NCBI GenBank assembly: GCA_032718475.1
Contig: JAUCBJ010004927.1
Span: 1 to 26,324, forward strand
Length of the DNA: 26,324 bases
DNA from: Nemertoderma westbladi
Lineage: Eukaryota > Xenacoelomorpha > Nemertodermatida > Nemertodermatidae
Direction: 5' to 3'
The translations under genes were made by a program, and so were the position numbers. The first letter of the stretch is position 1. Every line of letters begins with the position of its first letter. This document shows positions 9,440 to 18,362 of this stretch, piece by piece. The notes below the pieces were generated by a model. It saw only the letters and a list, made by a program, of their open reading frames with translations, did not search any database and was not told where the DNA came from.

Positions 9440-10682
9440 ATACTACTACTAGGATCGGCATGCTGCATTGCAGCTGCATTTTTAAGAATGCTGTGCCGGC
9501 TTGTCGACAAAATTGCGCTGCCACAACTCCCTATCACCCATGACATTTGCTAGATCATCCGCTTCTTCAAGACCAGTGTCCTTTAAGATGCGTCTCAAGA
9601 AAGTCATGGGCTGTCCACCATGCTTATTCACTCCATGAGGCTGCCAAAGTACAAGATTATGCACTGGCTGGTCCTCACGGCGAAAGCAATGTCCTGAAAA
9701 GCGGAGGCGATTTTGTTCTAGTGTCAAGCTTGGGGGAACCAATGAGACACCTCCAATGTTATATAGTGTCTGGTTGGAAATGTGTGCATTGTACTTGACA
9801 CAATGAACCCGGCGTAGCAGTCTTGTGAATGTGCCATCCAGAGATTTGGTGTCCTCAACAGTTAGAGCCCAGCATGGACTCCCATAGAGGAGTACTGGAA
9901 CGACTGCTGCTCTAAATAATCGGACCTTAAGTTTCCGATTAATTCTCGGTGACTTCCAAATCCTGGAAAGCCTATTCAAGGCTACCCATGCCTTTCCCTT
10001 ACGTATTCGAAGGTCCTTCCGTGACTTCCGGATCCATGATCCCAGGTAACAGAAGTCATCCACATGCTCAAGCATACCATCTTTTGCGCTTATCAGGCAA
10101 TACCCTGTCATTATTGAGGAGCTTTTCAAAGTGGGCCTTCCAACCATTGAGGCGATCGGCTGGTGATTCAGCCTTAACCTTGGTGGCCTTAACCTTGGCT
10201 TACTGGGCTTTTCTGCCCAGTAAGCAAGTTGATCGATTTCCATGCCTGGGATGAATGCCTGCAGTCGTCAGCATCATTGATGGCATCAACCTGTTGGTTT
10301 ATTAGCTCCTGTAGATTAACAGAGTACTGCCTGTTCAGGGACCTAGATGCAGCCTTAACTGCATTCTTGGCCGCCGTAGTCTGTTTGAGTCGGGACTCTT
10401 TCTGCGCCTTATAGAGGTCATTTCGTCACTTCTGAATTTTGTTGTCTGTCCAGGGGGCCCTTTTCCTGTTTCAAGGGTATAACGGAACTGTTTCTGCAGC
10501 TGCTAACTTAACTGCTTTTGTGAAGGCAGTATAGCCCTCACATTGATCTGCTGCCTCAGAGGCAAGAACCTCATACCTGTTGCTCAGCTGTAGCTGTAGC
10601 GGCAAGGCAGATTTCGTTGTTCTGCTAGAACGCAGACTAACTCTTACCTTGGCCATCCGCCCTGCATCCATCCACCCTACAT
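9440..10682 (-). pseudogene. LINE-A 3' copy with the reverse-transcriptase domain deleted
   Basis: Read on the minus strand, 10670-10130 encodes a LINE endonuclease-to-RT linker (SNRYEVLASEAADQCEGYTA, AAVKLAAAE-type text, RKRAPWTDN), broken by stops. At about 10090 it joins directly to the post-RT domain (GMLEHVDDFCYLGSWIRKS, VPVLLYGSPCWALT, VDKPAQHS stop at 9482). Motifs from FVD..KAFD to FADD, present in the copy at 20411-21732, are absent, so roughly 900 bases are missing. The 3' UTR ends in a TAGTAGTAGTA tail at about 9440. CCGCCCTG flanks both ends (9432-9439 and 10683-10690), a plausible 8-bp target duplication. Dead copy; the 253-codon open frame at 9482-10243 is a fused remnant, not a functional protein. 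Confidence 0.85.
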
Positions 10683-10690
10683 CCGCCCTG

Positions 10691-11039
10691 TGGTATGTTA
10701 TTGATTACCAACATTGAATTGATTTGAACATGCAATTATATTGTATCCTGGTTTTATTGTTTATTTTACTTTGATTTGAAAAATATGAAATATTTCCAAA
10801 GTTACAGTAAATAAAAACGAGATAGATCGATAAGTTTAAGAGATGCACCAATTACAGTTCAAAGGTATACTTGGTGACAACAAGTAATACAATGTAATTA
10901 ATAATCATAGGAATTGCACAATATGGAATGCGATTCGTGGTATCCACAATTAATGGCAAGGCTCTAAGAGAACGAGCAATGTGTGTCTCATCTAGTCAGG
11001 TAATGGAATGTTGTAGTAGTTCAGTATTCTTTTCCTAGC
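10691..11039. other. No gene seen; possibly LINE 3' sequence
   Basis: AT-rich and without recognisable coding. It may be the 3' UTR of the decayed minus-strand LINE just to the right, but I see no defined end. Confidence 0.4.
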
Positions 11040-12862
11040 TAAATGATACAGACTGCCCAGCCCCATATAGGATCTGACCAGGGTGGAGTTTTGAAGTAAG
11101 GAAGTGTTGAGAGCTGTGCTCAGGTGAATGTTTGGGAAGGTTTTAGCGCGTGTAACTTTTTTGACTGCTTCTCGATATCTCGAGATAGCTCCACAGAGAT
11201 TGATCTAATCTGGGTAACATGGTGCAGGGTGTCAATGGATACATAGTTTCCGATGATTAGCAGGGACCTCAGTTTCTTTCTATAGAATGCATCTCGAGGT
11301 TAGTAGGAGAAAGCGCTCCAAAGAGGTACTGAGCAGGTACTGAGTATAGAATTGCCGGCACAGCAATGGAACTCCAAAGCAGGGGTAACTGAGATAAGTA
11401 ACTGAGCAGGGGTAAGGAGAACTGAGATACTATACTATTTTGTGGATTTGGATTGAGGGTGTTGAGTTTGGCAGACTTTCCTAGAAACCCTAGGAAGCAC
11501 AAGTTATTTGATTTTGCATACATACTATTATTGATGTTCAGATGTTGTTTGAAAGGGGTATTCATACATCCTGGTAAAGCCATCCAATATATATTGTCTG
11601 GGTCAATTGTTAGACCAATCTTAATTAATTCTACACACAGGGTGGTTGCAAGGCGCTCGAAAGTTGTCGGATGTGATGCTAGTAGGCCAATGTCGTCGGC
11701 GTATGACGAAGAACCCATGTTTATGTTATACACTTTGTATACCGGTGTCTACCTATTCATAGTCAAGACCTATTGTGTCATACCTGTTCTATACCTGTGC
11801 TATGTAGAGCAGCGAATACGTCCTTGAGGAAGAAGTTGAATAGTAGTGGAGAGATAAGGGACCCTTGCTTAAATCCATTGTACATCACACTACCTTCAGA
11901 GTCGGTGACTGAGTCAAACTTTAGAAACATAATCAATCCCCTTGCTATAATAGTTCCATAAGAGTCTGCATATGAAGGGATTCAGTGTGCCACTTAGTTT
12001 CTCAAACAGCACGCTGTTGCGCTGTCAAACTCAGAGGCCATGTCCATTTGGCAAAAATAGCTGTCAGATCCTTGTGATCGATATAGCTCAATACATTCTA
12101 GGACATTCGCTATAATCAGGTCTGTTGATCTTTGGCGATTTGGAATTTGGCTTTCGTTTGTATATGCAGACTCATCCTCATATACCTGCACTTTATTGTG
12201 ACTTGCTTGTTTGACAGCCAAGTAGACTTTTCCAAAATAGTTTAACTTTGCCCTTTTTGTGTTTCAGGTAAGAGTGTATGGTTTTACCCAAGTCCATCTT
12301 TAATAAGTAAATGCGCAGTTTCCATACCAATTTTTTGGACTCATGAAATTTGGTTGTAAATTCATCGCTTTTTCCAAATATTGTATAGCGATGAAGAGGT
12401 TTTTACACGTTCATCCAAGTGCTGGTTTCTTAAGTGTTTCTTACCTCGATTCTTCTTAGTTCTGTTAACCTGTTTGATGTATTTATTTGCAGCTGATGTA
12501 ATGATATGTTGTAGCTTGTTGGTGATGAGGTCTATATCAGTACTCTTCCGCGTTTGCTAATTAGACATAGACATGCTGTCCAACATCTTTGTTATCTCTG
12601 AAACTATTTCTTCGTTGTATTTGATTAAGTTATTGTGAGATGTATTCGACCAGTCATATCGTTGCTGACTGAAAGATTTATTACCACCACAGGAGTAACT
12701 GTCGCATCGTTTGGCAGGAAGTTACCAATGAGATTGTAAGATTTATTGGAACATGATCTGAATTGTTGTCCAATTCATTTATATCGTGTATACATCCTTG
12801 AACAATAGACTCTTCTACTGATTTAGGAGCTAGCACATTGTCAATGTAACTATCAAAAACTC
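11040..12862 (-). pseudogene. Decayed LINE with endonuclease end and RT motifs (LINE-E)
   Basis: The minus strand, read right to left, shows an endonuclease C-terminus (NNSDHVPINLTISL, about 12770), a Lys/Asn-rich linker, RT motif A as FCQMDMASEFDSA (about 12030), motif B as YNGFKQGSLISPLLFNFF (about 11840-11890), and motif C as SYADDIGLLAS (about 11700), then a post-RT region to about 11270. The motifs lie in different frames and are separated by stops and indels, so no protein can be made. The catalytic YADD is preserved. It is a distinct family from LINE-A and LINE-B (different motif B wording). The right end abuts a hammerhead-repeat fragment and the second foldback. Confidence 0.8.
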
Positions 12863-12863
12863 A

Positions 12864-12910
12864 ATGAGAAAGCGCGTCACCAGGGGGTTGAACCAGCGCA
12901 ATACCTACAT
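12864..12910 (-). pseudogene. Fragment of the hammerhead repeat, minus strand
   Basis: The reverse complement reads TTGCGCTGGTTCAACCCC, then TGGTGACGCGCTTTCTCAT, matching the segment of the hammerhead repeat just 3' of its cleavage site (14769-14812 and 17849-17889). Similarity fades within about nine bases upstream of the predicted cleavage position (12902/12901). It lies between LINE-E and the second foldback. Confidence 0.65.
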
Positions 12911-12917
12911 TGGTTAT

Positions 12918-13352
12918 ATTGAAAAATATCGAGACATGAAAAATATCGAGAGTAAAAATAACGCGAGTAAAAACATCGAGTGTTGAAAAATAACGATAAT
13001 ATCGAGAGTTCAAAAAATATCGAGAGTAAAAATATCGAGGGTAAAAATATCGAGAGTAAAAATATCGAGTGTTGAAAAATATCGAGAGTAAAAATATCGA
13101 CTGTTTAAAAATATCGAGAGTAAAAATATCGAGAGTAAAAATATCGAGTGTTGAAAAATATCGAGAGTAAATATATCGAGTGTTGAAAAATATCGAGAGT
13201 AAAAATATCGAGTGTTGAAAAATATCGAGAGTAAAAATATCGAGTGTTGAAAAATATCGAGAGTAAAAATATCGAGTGTTGAAAAATATCGAGAGTAAAA
13301 ATATCGAGTGTTGAAAAATATCGAGAGTAAAAATATCGAGTGTTGAAAAATA
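12918..13352. repeat. 32-bp tandem array, left arm of second foldback
   Basis: About 13 units. Each is a dimer of related halves, TCGAGTGTTGAAAAATA (17 bp) and TCGAGAGTAAAAATA (15 bp). Outer units are more diverged than inner ones. Confidence 0.95.
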
Positions 13353-13693
13353 TTTTTTATTATAAAAATTTTTTTAAATAAGGGTTGTATGATAATTTTT
13401 TACTAAAAATGTTCTAGAACAACAATATTTATCAACATTTGGTAGCTTATACGTGTTCTAATATAATATTTAACAATATTTATAATATTTGTCAAAATTT
13501 ATAGCTAGCACTTCTTTTATAATATTTATTAAAAAAAAGCAAAAACTAGCTAGTATGTATAATAAATCTGGTAAATGGGTACCCAAGGTGTATTACATAA
13601 TGCCATTCACTTGCACTTGCACTGTTGTAACCCATGCACTGCAATATTGTTCCATAATTCTAAATAAAATGCTCAAGCAAAATGCAATATTTC
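13353..13693. other. Unique loop of second foldback
   Basis: About 340 bp of AT-rich sequence with no recognised gene. It includes CACTTGCACTTGCACTG and several poly-A/T runs. Confidence 0.6.
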
Positions 13694-14475
13694 TACTATC
13701 GATATTTTTCAACACTCGATATTTTTCAACACTCGATATTTTTACTCTCGATATTTTTCAACACTCGATATTTTTACTCTCGATATTTTTCAACACTCGA
13801 TATTTTTACTCTCGATATTTTTCAACACTCTATATTTTTACTCTCGATATTTTTCAACACTCGATATTTTTACTCTCGATATTTTTCAACACTCGATATT
13901 TTTACTCTCGATATTTTTCAACACTCGTTATTTTTACTCTCGATATTTATCAACACTCGATATTTTTACTCTCGATATTTTTCAACACTCGATATTTTTA
14001 CTCTCGATATTTTTCAACACTCGATATTTTTACTCTCGATATTTTTAAACAGTCGATATTTTTACTCTCGATATTTTTCAACACTCGATATTTTTACTCT
14101 CGATATTTTTCAACACTCGATATTTTTACTCTCGATATTTTTCAACACTCGATATTTTTACTCTCGATATTTTTCAACACTCGATATTTTTACTCTCGAT
14201 ATTTTTCAACACTCGATATTTTTACTCTCGATATTTTTCAACACTCGATATTTTTACTCTCGATATTTTTCAACACTCGATATTTTTACTCTCGATATTT
14301 TTCAACACTCGATATTTTTCAACACTCGTTATTTTCGATATTTTTCATCTCGCGTTATTTTTACTCTCGATATTTTTTAATCACGTTAATTTTCAACACT
14401 CGTTATTTTTACTCTCGATATTTTTACTCTCGTTATTTTTACTCTCGATATTTTTCAAGTCTCGATATTTTTCAC
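13694..14475. repeat. 32-bp tandem array, right arm of second foldback
   Basis: About 24 units, nearly twice the left arm, in inverted orientation. Central units are almost identical, with rare single-base variants (for example CTCTATATT and CTCGTTATT), which suggests recent expansion by slippage or unequal exchange. Confidence 0.95.
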
Positions 14476-14550
14476 CATTACCCCTACATTTCACCTTTAA
14501 TTAAAGTTGAACAAACATTTATTACAGAAGTTACATTGTTAATTACAGAA

Positions 14551-14633
14551 CAATACTCGAGCTGAATATTTATTTATTTGTACTTCCCTCCTGTTTCACT
14601 CTAACATACTTGAGGCCGGTAGGTCCACTGTTA
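14551..14633 (+). repeat. Terminal direct repeat, left copy
   Basis: CAATACTCGAGCTGAATATT through GGTCCACTGTTA. It matches 14902-14984 at 81 of 83 positions by eye, offset 351 bp. Confidence 0.9.
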
Positions 14634-14714
14634 GATATAGGATATGCCACTTAAGACTACCCTGTTCATGTTCAATAGAGGTGGATTAGGTGGGAGAGTG
14701 AATGACAGGGGAAA

Positions 14715-14790
14715 GTGGCTGAACTGGTTAGCGCTACTGATGAGGCCTGATAGGCTGAAACCTACGTATAGCTCTGGTTCAACCCCCAGT
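14715..14790 (+). ncRNA. Type I hammerhead ribozyme, copy 1
   Basis: All parts of the hammerhead are in order. Stem I 5' strand is AGCGCTA (14730-14736). Core box CTGATGA is 14737-14743. Stem II is GGCCT/AGGCT (14744-14748 with 14752-14756; one G-U, four Watson-Crick pairs, loop GAT). GAA is 14757-14759. Stem III is AC/GT (14760-14761 with 14766-14767, loop CTAC). The cleavage nucleotide is A14768 in the triplet GTA. Stem I 3' strand is TAGCTCT (14769-14775), with one C-U mismatch. Stem I extends beyond an internal loop through GAAC/GTTC (14721-14724 with 14777-14780), where the loop-loop contact of natural type I ribozymes would form. Predicted cleavage lies between 14768 and 14769. Activity is inferred. 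Confidence 0.85.
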
Positions 14791-14901
14791 GATGCAGTTT
14801 CTCATTTTTTCCATTTCTGAACAAAGCCATAATAATTACACCTATAATTACAGTTGCATTAACAGCTCAACTCCAATTCATTTATTAATACCACCTGGCA
14901 G

Positions 14902-14984
14902 CAATACTCGAGCTGAATATTTATTTATTTGTACTTCCCTCCAGTTTCACTCTAACATACTTGAGGCCGGTAGGTCCGCTGTTA
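14902..14984 (+). repeat. Terminal direct repeat, right copy
   Basis: Right-hand copy of the 83-bp repeat. It stops at CTGTTA, exactly where the hammerhead-containing part of the unit starts after the left copy. Confidence 0.9.
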
Positions 14985-15173
14985 TTTATTTATTTAATTT
15001 AATATCGTACGTTATTAACACAGTAATAAGTACAGCGTAGAAAAGTATACTAATAACTAGGTAGCACAAATAGAGTGTAAAGTAAGTAAATACAGAGCCA
15101 ACAGGAACAGACAAATCAGGATTAATGATGGCACATGAATAGAATAGATGCACAACCAATATGAGACACGTTC
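14985..15173. other. AT-rich stretch, possible LINE 3' tail
   Basis: Begins with TTTATTTATTTAATTTAATA on the plus strand. Read on the minus strand, the region could be the 3' UTR and (TAAA)n tail of the LINE whose reading frame ends at 15805, separated from it by the TIR element at 15174-15775. This is an inference from position only. Confidence 0.35.
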
Positions 15174-15775
15174 GTGGGGACTTCGCGCAGCACGTAGTCG
15201 GCAAGCCTTGGCATACGGTTCATATAGAGCAAATGGGGCATGTCTAGTTTGGACCCCATATCCCATGCTATAAATGTATTCATTCGATATACAATCATAT
15301 GTTAATCCGCTAGGTGGTGTCAAATTGTTATTCTGCAATTTCGTACTTACCAGTGCAGCACTGTACAGCAGTACCGTACCGGTAGGCCTATGTCATTACT
15401 TCTGAGTCTCTAGCGGATTCCCAATTAAATGTCTTAACTTTTCAATTTCGTAAAAGATAGACTTCATGATTCTCTACATGCCACCAAAATTTCAGCTCAG
15501 GAAAATGAGGCCTTCCCGAGAAATTTAACATTTTCTAAAAACCACATAATCTGTCGTAGCTGACGTCAGACTGCATGATTTTTCACCAAACTTTACAAAC
15601 TTTCTAAACTTTCTCTCTACTACTTACCTACTAAGTTTGGTTCAATTCCGAACGAGCGATGCCGAGAAATTCGCGTTCAAACATTTACCAGACAGACGGA
15701 CAGACAGACGGACATGCCCCATTTGCCCTATATGAACCGTATGCAAAGGCTCGCCGACTACGTGTCTCGCCCCAC
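15174..15775. mobile_element. MITE-like element with ~65-bp terminal inverted repeats, copy 1
   Basis: The left end (15174-15244) starts GTGGGGACTTCGCGCAG and contains GTAGTCGGCAAGCCTTGG, GGTTCATATAG and GCAAATGGGGCATGTC. The right end (15711-15775) is its imperfect reverse complement and ends CTCGCCCCAC. Just inside the right end is a CAGACGGACAGACAGACGG microsatellite. No coding capacity. A second copy lies at 23530-24139 in the opposite orientation. I could not identify a secure target-site duplication, so the superfamily is open. Confidence 0.75.
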
Positions 15776-15804
15776 AAATACACAAAAAATAATGTTTAAA
15801 TCGT

Positions 15805-17717
15805 TTACACTGTGGCTATATACTCCAATATATCGTTTAACTCGTTTGTACTAAAATAAGGGATCTCCCAGTTATCTGAGATACAATTGATTAATTCTTT
15901 ACATAAATTGACCTTCCATAAGTTATCAATACCGCACGGAACATATGATAATTGCTTTACATTCTTAACAGTTAATGACCGTAAATTACGCAAATTGCAC
16001 AAATTACCAATTTTTCTTAAATTACAACCGGCTCGCGATCTGCAATCGAACAAACACAATTCAGCCAAAAAACGAATGGATGGTTTAATTGAAGACAGTA
16101 AACTAAAACTAAATGACACAAATCTTGATTGTAACATAATACAGGGATGCATAAAATTGACTAAATTTTCAACAATAAATCTGTGAGTTAATCGAGGTAA
16201 ACCAAAAATAATCCTAATGTTAATGTTCCAAGCGCTATAAATTCTAGTACACTGTGGAGAAAACAGGTCCCATAAACTGCTGCCGTAAAAACTCGTTGCA
16301 TATAAACGTTGGATATTACACAGTTGGTACCGGTCTGCAAAATAAAATTCTTGGCGAAGGGCTTTGAGTTTTCCTATGAATTGACCACGCTTACGTGTAA
16401 TGTCAGACTCCATTGTGTTCTTATAATCTATTAAATTTCCGAGATGTAACGCCTCTTGGACCCATGGAAGATCAACACCTTTTAAATTAATGTTATTACT
16501 TGGTTCAATCCATACTGAATCGAAACGAATACATTTTGACTTTGATTTCGCGGGTTCAGGGTTTGTGCTGAAGACGAGATTATTATCCTTAGCGAAATCC
16601 TCGCAAATAGAAACCATATATTGAAGACCAGTAATAGACGGGCAGAGGAGAAAAATATCATCAGCGTAGACTAATATACCAAGATAAATTTTTCCAATAT
16701 GACACCCAACTTTCGAAGTACGTAGCTTGTGTATCAGCTTATCCAATAAAATACAGAACAGAATGGGGCTAGTAACCGAGCCTTGCCTAACGCCGTTTGA
16801 AATACTGAACGAATTAGAGTCAGAATTTTGCCAACGCACACAGCAGGATTGATTACTATATATCCATATTAACACTCTAAGGAAAAACGCCGAAACCCCC
16901 TTTTTCAACAGTTCAAGAAACAGCTTGCACCATTCGACCATGTCGAATGCCTTCGACAGGTCCAGTAGACAGCCATAAACCGGAGTCGAATGCCTCGAGT
17001 AGAACCCCACGACCTCAGATGCGGCCCAGGTGCATTGAGAAGTACTAGAACCTGACTGAAAACTGAACTGCAGTTCGTCCAATAGTAAACATTTTGACTG
17101 CGAAAGAAGCATTACCCATTCAAAAAGTTTGATCAACAACGACGAGAGTGCAATCGCTCTATAATTATTCGAAACATTCTGATCGCCCAACTTGTCCTTA
17201 ATGAGTGGAATGATTACACACGTTAATATGAACTGAGGAACGTAGCCATGTGATAAGAAAACATTAAATAATTTACTCAGATGTACACGTAATTCGGGAG
17301 GTCCATTTATTAAACAATCAGAATCAAATCCAAATGTGACGTCACACTTTGAACTTTTAAGTCTATGAAGACCCTCAGAAATCAATTCCGGGGTAATACT
17401 TGGCAAATCATCAGTAGAGCACCCTCTCAGCTTCTCTGAAATTGTATCGTTCATTTTTTCTACATCGGAACCATAAGGTTGATTAAAAAGATTCGAATAA
17501 ATATCAGAAAACCTATCAGCTATGGATTGCGGATCACAACAGCCGTCAATAGTCGAACTTGCACCGCTAGGCACAGAACGAAGTTTCTTGATTTCCTTAA
17601 ATATATCCGTGTTATTCTTAAGGCATGCCTGTATGAGTTTATCACGGAGAACCTTATCAGCAGACCTTTTTAACCGCCGGACGGCGTACTTATATTGGGA
17701 GCGAGTAACCCGCCGCA
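15805..17717 (-). CDS. LINE reverse transcriptase, uninterrupted reading frame (LINE-D)
   Basis: A minus-strand frame of about 640 codons without a stop. It covers an endonuclease-RT linker (VTRSQYKYAVRRLKRSADKV), RT fingers (VIIPLIKD, NNYRAIALSS), motif A GCLLDLSKAFD (residues ~255-265), motif B SNGVRQGSVTSPILF (~313-327), motif C LVYADDIFLL (~355-364), and the EALHLGNLID segment (~428-437), followed by a post-RT domain. All catalytic aspartates are present. It is 5'-truncated: the first codons beyond 17717 come from the neighbouring hammerhead repeat, and no endonuclease is attached. Motif wording resembles the CR1/L2/Jockey side of non-LTR retrotransposons; the clade is tentative. It may once have belonged to the same LINE as the ORF1/endonuclease pieces at 17935-23450. 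Confidence 0.85.
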
Positions 17718-17910
17718 TTAGAGATAGGATATACAACTTAAGACTTCCCGTTCAATAGAAGTGGATTAGGTGGGAGAGTGAATGTCAGGGGCAAGTGGCT
17801 GAAATGGTTAGCGCTACTGATGAGGCCTGATAGTCTGAAACCTACGTATAGCGCTGATTCAACCCCTGATGACGCGTTTTCTCATTTTTTCAATTTCTGA
17901 ACAAAAATAT
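17718..17910 (+). mobile_element. Retrozyme-like element, copy 2 (partial)
   Basis: Starts TTAGAGATAGGATATAC, the same unit start as the copy at 14631, and follows it through CTCATTTTTTCAATTTCTGAAC. Similarity is then lost, so only about 190 of 351 bp are present. It lies exactly between LINE-D (ends 17717) and the LINE-C endonuclease remnant (from about 17935). Confidence 0.75.
17796..17866 (+). ncRNA. Type I hammerhead ribozyme, copy 2 (stem II mutated)
   Basis: Stem I AGCGCTA (17810-17816) pairs perfectly with TAGCGCT (17849-17855). CTGATGA is 17817-17823 and GAA is 17837-17839. Stem III is AC/GT with the CTAC loop (17840-17847). The cleavage nucleotide is A17848 in GTA. Stem II (17824-17836) has a C-U mismatch where copy 1 pairs C-G. 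Copy 1's own mismatch, in stem I, is repaired here. Cleavage predicted between 17848 and 17849; activity probably reduced by the stem II defect. Confidence 0.8.
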
Positions 17911-17934
17911 TACACTTTTTAGGATAATGGCTGT

Positions 17935-18362
17935 TAAGCGTCCCAGAAAATCAGTAATCTGCCATGTTTTTCCCAGCATCAGGTGCATACGCACTGATAA
18001 AGTAGTAACTCATCTTGTAGGTTTCCTTTGAGCCTGGCATGTATTCCAACAATAACTGTACTGGAGCACACTTTCGTATAACTGCTGAATGTCTCATGGT
18101 TGAAAGCTAGGGCCACACCCCCTTGACCATGGGGACAGTTTGGTTTTCTAGTGCCTGGTAAGTAATGGCAGGTAAAATTATTTTCAACTAGTGATGGTAT
18201 TAGTTCTTTTGAATCAGTTCTGTCCAGCCAATGTTCCTGGATTGTTCCTGGAGTGCTCAATTTGATGTGGCCCCAGTCATATGTTCTAGAGTGGTTGAAC
18301 CAGTCAGTGCATGTAATTCCTTGGGGCCAGAATTTACCATCCTTGACCATCCTTTTATCCAA
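17935..18362 (-). pseudogene. LINE-C endonuclease fragment
   Basis: The minus strand encodes TPGTIQEHWLDRTDSKELI, containing the QEHWL motif with the catalytic glutamate of apurinic-type LINE endonucleases. HGQGGVALAFN and IVGIHARLKG follow, then after a frameshift at about 17990 YAPDAGKNMADY and a stop. The C-terminal half of the endonuclease is missing. The fragment is fused in frame behind an ORF1-like segment (WPQGITCTDWF), which implies an internal deletion, since ORF1 and endonuclease normally sit in separate frames. Confidence 0.7.

Larger units (their letters stand above)
12912..14487. mobile_element. Second foldback element with 32-bp arrays
   Basis: Inverted arms of tandem repeats (left 12918-13352, right about 13694-14475) around a unique AT-rich loop. 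The outermost repeats on both sides are imperfect in matching ways (TCGAGACATG against TCGAGACTTG, then units with AACGCGAG/AACGAGAG), so the arms share ancestry to the tips. Tips are degenerate and I could not fix a target duplication. No transposase. Its sequence is unrelated to the first foldback although the period is the same. Long plus-strand open frames here (up to 358 codons) are repeat artefacts: a 32-bp unit is read in all three frames and simply lacks stops. Confidence 0.8.
14551..14984 (+). mobile_element. Retrozyme-like element carrying a hammerhead ribozyme
   Basis: A 351-bp unit (14634-14984) is preceded by an 83-bp copy of its own 3' end (14551-14633), giving about 1.24 units in tandem. 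The unit begins GATATAGGATATGCC, carries a type I hammerhead at 14715-14790, and ends GGTAGGTCCGCTGTTA next to a TTTA run. No open frame is present. Small non-coding units of a few hundred bases with type I hammerheads and short stem III, in tandem or circularly permuted arrangement, are the hallmark of metazoan retrozymes. Schistosoma Sm-alpha SINE-like elements and the terminal repeats of Penelope-like elements also carry such ribozymes and are the main alternatives. A LINE would have to supply reverse transcriptase. Confidence 0.75.

Noticed and set aside
13489-14565. A 358-codon open frame (and a 232-codon one in another frame) of Phe/Leu/Tyr/Ser repeats
   Set aside because: It translates the 32-bp foldback array. 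Since 32 is not divisible by 3, all three frames are visited and the unit simply has no stops in this direction. No protein-like composition or start context.
14709-14795. A class II tRNA gene or purely tRNA-derived SINE head
   Set aside because: A and B boxes fit, but there is no acceptor stem, the T stem is poor, and the central region is a hammerhead core with three matching helices. Kept only as a possible promoter overlap.
14551-14984. A TRIM-type miniature LTR element (83-bp terminal repeats)
   Set aside because: The repeats lack TG...CA ends, there is no primer-binding or polypurine site, and the second family copy starts inside the supposed element at the unit boundary.
17864-17871. 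Another CTGATGA motif just after the second ribozyme
   Set aside because: No stem II, GAAA or closing stem follows. It arises from point changes in the AGTGATGC of copy 1.
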